A stretch of 12,156 nt of DNA, from positions 1-12,156 of the forward strand of contig JBGOUV010000201.1 in the NCBI GenBank assembly GCA_041477815.1. The letters are read 5' to 3'. Below, piece by piece: positions 5,548 to 10,342 of the stretch; positions within the stretch are counted from its first letter, which is position 1; each line of letters opens with the position of its first letter. Position numbers and translations under genes: made by a program. The notes under the pieces are model-generated. The model was given only the letters and a program-made list of their open reading frames with translations, did not search any database and was not told the origin of the DNA. This DNA is from JBGOUV01 sp041477815 (lineage in GTDB: Bacteria; Acidobacteriota; Terriglobia; Bryobacterales; JACQDG01).

Positions 5548-6044
5548 GCATCTTCCTTAACCTTAAAACGGTACTTGTTTCCGACCTTCCCTTTAGACAA
5601 GACAACTTCGCAACGATCATCAGCGACTAGCCTACGCAGGGTCACGTCCACCGAGTTTTTTGAGTCCTTTGCTGAAAACTCGAACCCACCCCGAGAGACT
5701 AGATACTCTATCTCCGATTTGGTTAGCCAGCCATCACCCTCTGCGGTGTCCTTTAAAATCCTGAGACAGGCGTTTACCAACGTCGCGTTCTTAAACGGGC
5801 GGTTCTTGGCGTAGTAGGACTCGGCTGTAGCGACCTCTCGCTCATTAGGCTTGACCCCAGCGAGTTCTAGCGCACGTTGGATCGCTTCAATGTCCGCTTC
5901 TACCTCGCGCTGCTTCAACTCCAGCACCCGGAGTTGCCTAACGAGTTTACTAGTAGTCTCGTCCACTTTTCCTCTTACTCGTACAGTGTACGAGATCAAC
6001 TCGTACAAGTCAAGAACTTTAAGTTGCTCTCCTATGATTTTCAT
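5538..6044 (-). CDS. Passenger protein of the element, coiled coil plus probable winged helix
   Basis: I do not recognise this 168-residue protein as a named family. Residues about 22-62 (VRGKVDETTSKLVRQLRVLE, then LKQREVEADIEAIQRALELA) have the heptad pattern of a coiled coil. Residues about 84-163 (TLVNACLRILKD, WLTKSEIEYLVSRGGFEF, NSVDVTLRRLV, GNKYRFKV) look like a winged helix of the HARE-HTH/restriction-associated kind, hence possibly DNA- or RNA-binding. The ATG at 6042-6044 has GAGGGGG five bases upstream, better than the GTG at 6050 that abuts it. The stop codon TAG is formed by bases 8-10 of the tRNA. The Shine-Dalgarno overlaps the TGA that ends the truncated MBL frame, so host read-through could drive translation. 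Composition is lower in GC than the neighbours. Function unknown. Confidence 0.75.
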   Translation of the reverse strand: MKIIGEQLKVLDLYELISYTVRVRGKVDETTSKLVRQLRVLELKQREVEADIEAIQRALELAGVKPNEREVATAESYYAKNRPFKNATLVNACLRILKDTAEGDGWLTKSEIEYLVSRGGFEFSAKDSKNSVDVTLRRLVADDRCEVVLSKGKVGNKYRFKVKEDAAP

Positions 6045-6054
6045 GTTCACCCCC

Positions 6055-6078
6055 TCAACGCACCTTTAGCGCACTACC
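6055..6078 (-). repeat. Right terminal inverted repeat of the element
   Basis: Read on the minus strand it begins GGTAGTGCGCTAAA and matches the left end at 22 of 24 positions. It also encodes the last seven codons and stop (GSALKVR) appended to the truncated MBL-fold protein. Confidence 0.95.
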
Positions 6079-6086
6079 AAACGGCG
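6079..6086. repeat. Target-site duplication, right copy
   Basis: AAACGGCG, identical to 4329-4336, directly flanks the right inverted repeat. On the minus strand it reads CGCCGTTT, within the codons for Thr-Pro-Phe of the interrupted gene. Confidence 0.95.
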
Positions 6087-6401
6087 TCGCTTCCGGTGCG
6101 GCTGCGAGGAGGTCATTCAGCGCGCCAAATTCGTCGCCTTCAAAGTGCGATCCGCCGATCCAGCGGAGCTTTTCGACCGGCATCACCTTCCCGATGGCTT
6201 GCAGGGTAATCGGGAACAGCTTCCGATACCCCGTGTGGAACAGCAGGGGTTCATCGTCGGCAACCAGGTAGGAATTGAACGTGAATCCCCCGGGAATCAC
6301 GTCCAGCGGCGTGCAGATGCGATAGATTCCAGCGGCGACCTCGTCCACGCGGGTGCCTGTTTCTTGGTTTACGATCATTGGCGTTCTCCTTGTCGCTGGG
6401 C

Positions 6402-6540
6402 GGACCACGGTGCGCGGTGGTCCGCGGTGGTGTAACCGCGCCGCAGTCTCTGCGGCAGCGTTGCTAGTGGGGCGGCTCCCCGGAGCCGCAGCCGGCCCCC
6501 TGGCCGGCTTCCCGTGTCCGGTGGGAAAAGCCCTCTTCCC
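6402..6540. repeat. Cluster of six GC-rich hairpins
   Basis: Six inverted repeats lie almost end to end: GGACCAC/GTGGTCC (6402-6423), CGCGGT/ACCGCG (6423-6440), GCCGCAG/CTGCGGC (6440-6456), GCGGCTCC/GGAGCCGC (6472-6489), GCCGGCC/GGCCGGC (6491-6508) and GGGAA/TTCCC (6523-6540). They occupy the gap between the DinB gene and the start of the MBL-fold gene. No T run makes any of them a classic terminator. They resemble REP/BIME-type interspersed palindromes. The remaining 6541-6618 shows nothing clear. Confidence 0.6.
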
Positions 6541-6618
6541 AGTGGCCGGGACTAGGTAAATCGCCGATTCTGCGAGGGCGAGGGCGCCCGCCCCACAGGT
6601 CTATAGCCACGCACTACA

Positions 6619-7116
6619 CTACTGAGTGTCGGCGGAAGGCCCGTAGATCCCAGGAACTTTGCCGCCCATCGGGCGCAGGTACGTGCTGAGCTGGCCGCGG
6701 TGGTGGACCGAATGCTTTACCGTCATCGCCAGAAAGTTGACTCCGGGCGCTTGGACCAAGCCGAGCAAGTCGATGACTTTGGTCAACTGCTCGCCTGACG
6801 CGGCGCGCACCCGATTCAGGGCGGCGGGAACTTTCTCTTTGTAACGGGCGACGGCGTCGGCCGGGTTCATGATGCCGCAGGAGTCGGAATCGTCGGGCGG
6901 AGGCGTGAAGGCGCCGTTCGCGATGCAGTTCAGCAGCCACTCATCTTCCAGAGTGATGTGCCGGACGAGTCCCAGGCCGGTCTTGGCCTTCGAGTCCGGC
7001 CGGTAGTCGAGACGATTGTTGGGAACGGCCGCGATGACGCGCAGGGTCGCCTGCATTTCGTTTTCGAAATCGGCCGTGAGAAAATCAGCTACAGTCTTGG
7101 CTTCTTTGGAATCCAT
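6619..7116 (-). CDS. DinB-family (DinB/YfiT-like four-helix) protein
   Basis: DinB/YfiT-like proteins are metal-binding four-helix-bundle proteins; known members include thiol transferases, but most have no assigned reaction. This one has 165 residues, the usual length. The three conserved metal-site histidines are visible: His53 (LVRHITLEDEW), His135 and His139 (VKHSVHHRGQLSTYLRPMGG). The segment VPNNRLDYRPDSKAKTGLGL is also typical. The ATG at 7114-7116 has AAGGAG six bases upstream, so the start is secure. It lies upstream of and parallel to the broken MBL-fold gene, separated by a hairpin cluster, and divergent from the ECF sigma gene across a 116-bp region that contains a perfect inverted repeat. 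The substrate is unknown. Confidence 0.9.
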   Translation of the reverse strand: MDSKEAKTVADFLTADFENEMQATLRVIAAVPNNRLDYRPDSKAKTGLGLVRHITLEDEWLLNCIANGAFTPPPDDSDSCGIMNPADAVARYKEKVPAALNRVRAASGEQLTKVIDLLGLVQAPGVNFLAMTVKHSVHHRGQLSTYLRPMGGKVPGIYGPSADTQ

Positions 7117-7180
7117 GGGTTGCTCCTTTTCATTGATCGCTCTGTGTTAACCTTCTCTGTTCTGTCCGCGTTTTACCCCC

Positions 7181-7211
7181 GGAAGTGTAACGAGCAGCCT
7201 TCCCGTTACAC
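7181..7211 (+). promoter_or_regulatory. Inverted repeat and possible ECF-type promoter before the sigma gene
   Basis: GTGTAACG (7185-7192) and CGTTACAC (7204-7211) form a perfect 8-bp inverted repeat with an 11-bp spacer. A GGAAG (7181-7185) and the CGTTA (7204-7208) are 18 bp apart, similar to the GGAAC/CGT arrangement of ECF sigma promoters, so the sigma factor may transcribe its own gene. The symmetry would also let a dimer act on both divergent genes. Confidence 0.45.
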
Positions 7212-7232
7212 ATAAAATATGTGTGGATGGCC

Positions 7233-7772
7233 ATGGAACTGACCGACGCTGAGCTGGTGCGGCAAATCGGCTCCGGAACCGACCGCGAGGCCGAGGCCGA
7301 GCTGTTCCGCCGCATGGCGCCGCGCATTCGGCTTTATGGCTTGCGTCACTTGAGAGACGAACACGCCTCGGAGGACCTGGCGCAGCAAGTTCTTATCGCG
7401 ACGCTCGAAGCTCTGCGGGCGGGCCGCCTGCGGGAACCGGAGAAGCTCGCCTCCTTCGTGCTGGGAACGTGCCGGATGACGGTGCTCGACCTGCGCCGCG
7501 GCGCTCAAAGAAGAGAACGCCTGCTCGAACAGTTTGGAGCGGATCTGCCGGGGCCGGTGCAGCCGTCCCTGCCCAACCTCGACCATGAACGGCTCACCCG
7601 CTGTGTGCAGAATCTGAAAGAGCGGGAACGCGCCGTCGTGGTCATGACTTTCTATGACGAGCAGACCGGCGCGGATGTCGCCAGTTTCCTGGGTGTCTCG
7701 GAGGCCAACGTGCGGGTGATTCGCCATCGGGCGATCCAGCAACTGCGCGAGTGCCTGGGGGTTGCCGCATGA
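7233..7772 (+). CDS. RNA polymerase sigma factor, ECF subfamily
   Basis: ECF sigma factors redirect RNA polymerase to stress or signal-responsive promoters. The 179-residue product has region 2 (about residues 1-85: DAELVRQIGSGTDREAEAEL, IRLYGLRHLRDEHASEDLAQ, LASFVLGTCRMTVLDLRRG) and region 4 (about 120-175: LKERERAVVVMTFYDEQTGA with SEANVRVIRHRAIQQLRECL as the -35-binding helix-turn-helix). No extra C-terminal domain is present. I choose the ATG at 7233 (MELTDAEL) because this is the usual family N-terminus; GTG 7221 and ATG 7227 are in frame, and none has a good Shine-Dalgarno. Its stop overlaps the start of the anti-sigma gene by four bases (ATGA), so the pair is translationally coupled. 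The signal is not evident. Confidence 0.92.
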   Translation: MELTDAELVRQIGSGTDREAEAELFRRMAPRIRLYGLRHLRDEHASEDLAQQVLIATLEALRAGRLREPEKLASFVLGTCRMTVLDLRRGAQRRERLLEQFGADLPGPVQPSLPNLDHERLTRCVQNLKERERAVVVMTFYDEQTGADVASFLGVSEANVRVIRHRAIQQLRECLGVAA

Positions 7773-8350
7773 GCTGCTCCCATCCCCTCGACGCGGCAGT
7801 CCTGGCCGACTATTGGCTCGCCGCGCTGGCGAAACCCGAAGAGGAAGCCGTGGAGGAACATCTGCTCGACTGCGACCGCTGCGGAGAGCGCCTCCGCGAA
7901 GTGATCGCGCTGGCCGCAGGACTCCGCAACCTGGCGCGCGCGGGCTCCCTGCGAATGGTGGTGAGCGACGTATTTCTTAAGCGTGCGGCCGAGGAGGGCT
8001 GGCGCGTGCGTCAATACGCCCCACCCCCGGGAGGCGGCGTCCAGTGCACCGTAACCGCCGAAGACGACATTCTCATCGGGCGCCTGGCCGCCAACTTTAG
8101 CGGAGCAAAACGAGTGGACCTCTGCATCTGCGATGAGCGCGGCGTCGAACAGCTTCGGTTGCCGGACATCCCCGTTCATTCCGGAGCAAGCAGCGTGGCC
8201 TTCCAGGAGTCGATCACATTCGCAAAGGCTGCGCCTACCAACAAAATGATCGCGCGCCTGGTCGCCTTCGATGAGGCCGGCGGCGAGCGTCTGCTCGGCG
8301 AATATACCTTCAACCACACGCGCTCCTTGCCCGGCCCCGGTGCCTGGTAG
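7769..8350 (+). CDS. Zinc-type, apparently soluble anti-sigma factor
   Basis: This 193-residue protein directly follows the ECF sigma gene with an ATGA overlap. The N-terminal 50 residues have the zinc anti-sigma pattern: a Cys/His near the start (SCSHPLDAAVLADYW) and HLLDCDRCGERL, an H-x3-C-x2-C motif at about residues 31-38. It should bind and hold the sigma factor until a signal alters the zinc site. The remaining 140 residues contain no hydrophobic membrane span. They form a beta-rich domain (VQCTVTAEDDILIGRLAANF, VDLCICDERGVEQLRLPD, IARLVAFDEAGGERLLGEY) that I cannot name. This suggests cytoplasmic sensing, perhaps redox or a ligand, rather than envelope stress. Anti-sigma role: strong from context; signal: unknown. 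Confidence 0.82.
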   Translation: MSCSHPLDAAVLADYWLAALAKPEEEAVEEHLLDCDRCGERLREVIALAAGLRNLARAGSLRMVVSDVFLKRAAEEGWRVRQYAPPPGGGVQCTVTAEDDILIGRLAANFSGAKRVDLCICDERGVEQLRLPDIPVHSGASSVAFQESITFAKAAPTNKMIARLVAFDEAGGERLLGEYTFNHTRSLPGPGAW

Positions 8351-8380
8351 TCCGTCTGACATAGCCGATCTCGAACGAAT

Positions 8381-8408
8381 GCCTGCCACCCTCGGCGGGC
8401 AATCCGCC
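8381..8408 (+). terminator. Weak hairpin after the sigma/anti-sigma pair
   Basis: GCCTGCC and GGCGGGC (8381-8400) pair with one G-T. An alternative stem GGCGG/CCGCC spans 8394-8408. No T tract follows, so at best it is a weak or factor-dependent stop. A TACGAT at 8467-8472 could be the -10 of the next gene, only six bases before its ATG, but no convincing -35 is present. Confidence 0.25.
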
Positions 8409-8478
8409 TATGCCGAAGACGTCTGAGAGTGGGCCCCGGATTCCGTAGTCGGTCCTCGAAATCCGCTACGATGAATCC

Positions 8479-9516
8479 ATGTTCCGGTTGGGCCTGGTTC
8501 TGCTGATCGCCTCTGCGCTAACGGCGCAAGACCTCTCGAGGGAGGCTGTGCCGCTGCTCGCCGACGTGCCTCAACCACCGGTGGCGGTACCGGCCAATGG
8601 CGAGTTCCTTTTGGTATACGAGCTGCACCTGACGAGTTGGACCTCCAAACTGATTACTTTGTCGCAGGTGGAGGTGTGGGGGGACTCGCGAAAGCTGGCT
8701 ACTCTCGAAGGCGCGGAGTTGGCCAAGTCGATCATTGCGTCCGGCCCCCACAAGAGCGAGCCCGGCAAGATCAGCGACGGACTTCGCTCCGTGATTCTTT
8801 TGTGGCTCTCGCTCGATGCGGCTCCCCGTTGGATTGAACATCGTGTGCGGGTGCGGCTGGAAGGCGACCCCGAGCCACTAACGCTGACGTGCGCCAGGAC
8901 GGCCGTAGAACGGAATCCCCTCCGGCTGCATCCTCCCTTGCGCGGAGAACGGTGGATGGCCCTGAACGGACCTTCCAACGAAACTCATCACCGGCGGGGT
9001 TTGTTCGCGATCGGAGGCCGTGTCAAGATCGCTCAGCGGTTAGCCATCGACTTTCTGCAAGTAGACGTGAACGGGAAGACGCACACCGGCAACCCGAAGG
9101 AGAACAAGAGCTATTTCTGTTATGGCGCCGAAGCCTTCTCGGTAGCCAGCGCCCGGGTTGCCGCCGTCAAAGACGGCATCCCCGAGAATGCGCCAGACGC
9201 CGCGGCCCGCGCCGTCCCGATGCGCCTCGCTACCGTGACTGGGAACTATGTCGTGTTGGATCTCGGTGACGGACGATATGCGCTGTACGCCCACCTCCAG
9301 CCCGGATCGATCCGGGTCAAGCCTGGAGACCGCGTGCGACGCGGCCAACTCCTGGCGCTGGTTGGAAACTCCGGCAACTCGACCGAGCCGCACCTTCACT
9401 TCCAGGTAAGTAACGGAGTCGAGCCCATGGCCGGTGAAGGACTGCCCTTCGTTTTTGACTCCTTCTACCGAAGCGGAAAACTGATTCGATACGAGATGCG
9501 CTCCGGGATTGGGTGA
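8479..9516 (+). CDS. Exported M23/LytM-family peptidase-like protein
   Basis: M23 proteins are zinc endopeptidases that cut peptidoglycan cross-bridges, or inactive relatives that regulate amidases. This 345-residue protein begins with a signal peptide (MFRLGLVLLIASALTAQ). Residues 20-160 form a beta-rich domain of unknown role, and a LytM-like domain follows (about 165-315). The conserved C-terminal core is clear: GNYVVLDLGDGRYALYAHLQ (His272), KPGDRVRRGQLLALVGNSGN and EPHLHFQ (His305, His307). The usual first zinc motif HxGxD is not evident: the equivalent strand reads QRLAIDFLQVD, giving Asp191 but no histidine four residues earlier. It may therefore be a non-canonical or inactive enzyme. 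It lies 128 bp after the anti-sigma gene on the same strand. Confidence 0.85.
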   Translation: MFRLGLVLLIASALTAQDLSREAVPLLADVPQPPVAVPANGEFLLVYELHLTSWTSKLITLSQVEVWGDSRKLATLEGAELAKSIIASGPHKSEPGKISDGLRSVILLWLSLDAAPRWIEHRVRVRLEGDPEPLTLTCARTAVERNPLRLHPPLRGERWMALNGPSNETHHRRGLFAIGGRVKIAQRLAIDFLQVDVNGKTHTGNPKENKSYFCYGAEAFSVASARVAAVKDGIPENAPDAAARAVPMRLATVTGNYVVLDLGDGRYALYAHLQPGSIRVKPGDRVRRGQLLALVGNSGNSTEPHLHFQVSNGVEPMAGEGLPFVFDSFYRSGKLIRYEMRSGIG

Positions 9517-9519
9517 TGC

Positions 9520-9539
9520 GATTTCCGTGAAATCACGGA
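9520..9539 (+). repeat. Interlocking inverted repeats between the M23 and patatin genes
   Basis: GATTTC-CGT-GAAATC and TCCGTG-AAAT-CACGGA share bases and can form two mutually exclusive hairpins in the 52-bp gap. No T tract follows, so this is not a clear terminator; it may affect expression of the downstream patatin gene, which has no visible Shine-Dalgarno. Confidence 0.35.
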
Positions 9540-9568
9540 TTCGTGGTTTCATGGACTAGCAGACTCTC

Positions 9569-10342
9569 ATGCGCGCCCTGGTCCTGTCCGCCGGATCTAC
9601 GTTCGGCGCCTACCAAGCCGGCGTCTGGCAAGCCCTGGAGGAGGCCCGCCTCCCGCTCGACCTTTTCGCCGGCGCTTCCATCGGCGCCCTCAACGCCGCC
9701 GCTATCGCCCGCGGCGCCTCCGCCCGCCGCCTGCAAGAGTGGTGGCGCGACCCCGCCTCCAATATCTTCCACGACAACTGGTCCCGCTCCCTCCGCCGGC
9801 GCCTCGACGAGTTCCTCCAGGAATTTCCCCCCACTCCACACTCCCGGCCCCTCCGCGTCGCCGCCACGCGCCTCCCCTCCACCCGCCTCGACGTCTTCCA
9901 GGACAGCCAGGTAACCGCCGCCGTCCTCCAGGCCTCCTGCGCCGTGCCTCCGTTCTTCGCCCCCGTCCGCGTCGGCGGCCGCCTCTACATCGACGGCGGC
10001 GTCTTCTGCCGCCTCCCCGTCGCCCTCGCCCCTGAGGCTGCCGAGACCCTCACCGTCGATCTCCTGGCCGACCCCCCTTCCCGATTGCTCCGCCTCGCCA
10101 TGAACGCGGCCGGCTCGCTCCGCCGCCTGCTGCTCGGCGAACCCGCTCCTCCGTCACTCCGCGCCACCCTCGCCATCACGCCCTCGCAGTCCCTCGGCGC
10201 TATCCGCGACCTCTACCGCTGGGACCCGGCCCGCATCAATCGCTGGATCGACCAAGGCTACCGCGACACCCAGCGCCTCCTTACGAGCAGCAGGCTCGCG
10301 CAGAACAGCGCTCCTGCCGCCGACAACGCCGCCCCCCCATAA
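9569..10342 (+). CDS. Patatin-like phospholipase/acyl hydrolase
   Basis: Patatin-fold enzymes hydrolyse acyl ester bonds of lipids with a Ser-Asp dyad. In this 257-residue protein the nucleophile elbow is GASIG (Ser37), and the catalytic aspartate lies in YIDGGVF (Asp142). The glycine-rich oxyanion segment is SAGSTFGAYQAG (residues 7-18), a relaxed version of the usual GGGxRG. No signal peptide is present, so it is probably cytoplasmic. The gene uses C at almost every third codon position. It begins 52 bp after the M23 gene. Its last 85 bp overlap the 3' end of the convergent YfhO-like gene, so the C-terminal tail (RLLTSSRLAQNSAPAADNAA) is coded opposite the other gene's transmembrane C-terminus. 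Substrate unknown. Confidence 0.9.
   Translation: MRALVLSAGSTFGAYQAGVWQALEEARLPLDLFAGASIGALNAAAIARGASARRLQEWWRDPASNIFHDNWSRSLRRRLDEFLQEFPPTPHSRPLRVAATRLPSTRLDVFQDSQVTAAVLQASCAVPPFFAPVRVGGRLYIDGGVFCRLPVALAPEAAETLTVDLLADPPSRLLRLAMNAAGSLRRLLLGEPAPPSLRATLAITPSQSLGAIRDLYRWDPARINRWIDQGYRDTQRLLTSSRLAQNSAPAADNAAPP

Larger units (their letters stand above)
4337..6078 (-). mobile_element. 1,742-bp IS1-family element carrying a passenger gene and a tRNA
   Basis: The element is delimited by 24-bp terminal inverted repeats (22/24 identical) and a perfect 8-bp target duplication, and it interrupts an MBL-fold gene. Simple IS1-type elements with one transposase frame need only about 1.1 kb; this one has roughly 700 bp of extra cargo. 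On the minus strand the order is right inverted repeat, passenger protein gene (6044-5538), tRNA (5547-5471), hairpin (5460-5429), transposase (5349-4408), left inverted repeat. The cargo is visibly less GC-rich than the surrounding chromosome, which suggests a foreign origin. Precise removal of the element plus one duplicate restores the host reading frame. IS1 and IS1595 families are related; I favour IS1 from the VERxN...FSK motif and GGT ends. Confidence 0.93.
6055..6378 (-). pseudogene. N-terminal half of the interrupted ODP-like MBL-fold gene
   Basis: This is the 5' part of a diiron metallo-beta-lactamase-fold gene of the oxygen-binding ODP/flavodiiron-like type, lacking a flavodoxin domain. 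Residues 1-100 are original and end at ATPF; seven residues read from the element follow before a TGA. The SHFEGDE motif (His78, Glu80, Asp82) is the HxExD form that binds iron in ODP/flavodiiron proteins, unlike the HxHxDH of hydrolases. I place the start at the ATG at 6376-6378, with AAGGAG seven bases upstream, rather than the longer open frame to 6408. Joining codon 100 to position 4328 gives PEATPF-GAEIGVLTSL in frame and a complete 247-residue protein. The split protein lacks three of its metal ligands and is presumably inactive. Confidence 0.9.

Noticed and set aside
5300..5620. A 106-codon minus-strand frame through the tRNA and into the transposase start.
   Set aside because: Its middle part (RSSTGQSA...VRILPGPP) is the familiar translation of a tRNA gene; it is an artefact overlapping the tRNA, the hairpin and two better supported genes.
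4337..6078. Assigning the element firmly to the IS1595 family.
   Set aside because: The 8-bp duplication would fit, but the transposase motifs (VERxN, FSK) and GGT ends resemble IS1 more; the two families are related, so only the IS1-like label is given.
7206..7742. Minus-strand 178-codon frame opposite the ECF sigma gene.
   Set aside because: No family features and fully antisense to a clear gene.
7652..8389. Long minus-strand frame opposite the sigma/anti-sigma genes (245 codons).
   Set aside because: High-GC antisense shadow; the plus-strand frames have recognisable ECF region 2/4 and zinc anti-sigma motifs and an ATGA junction.
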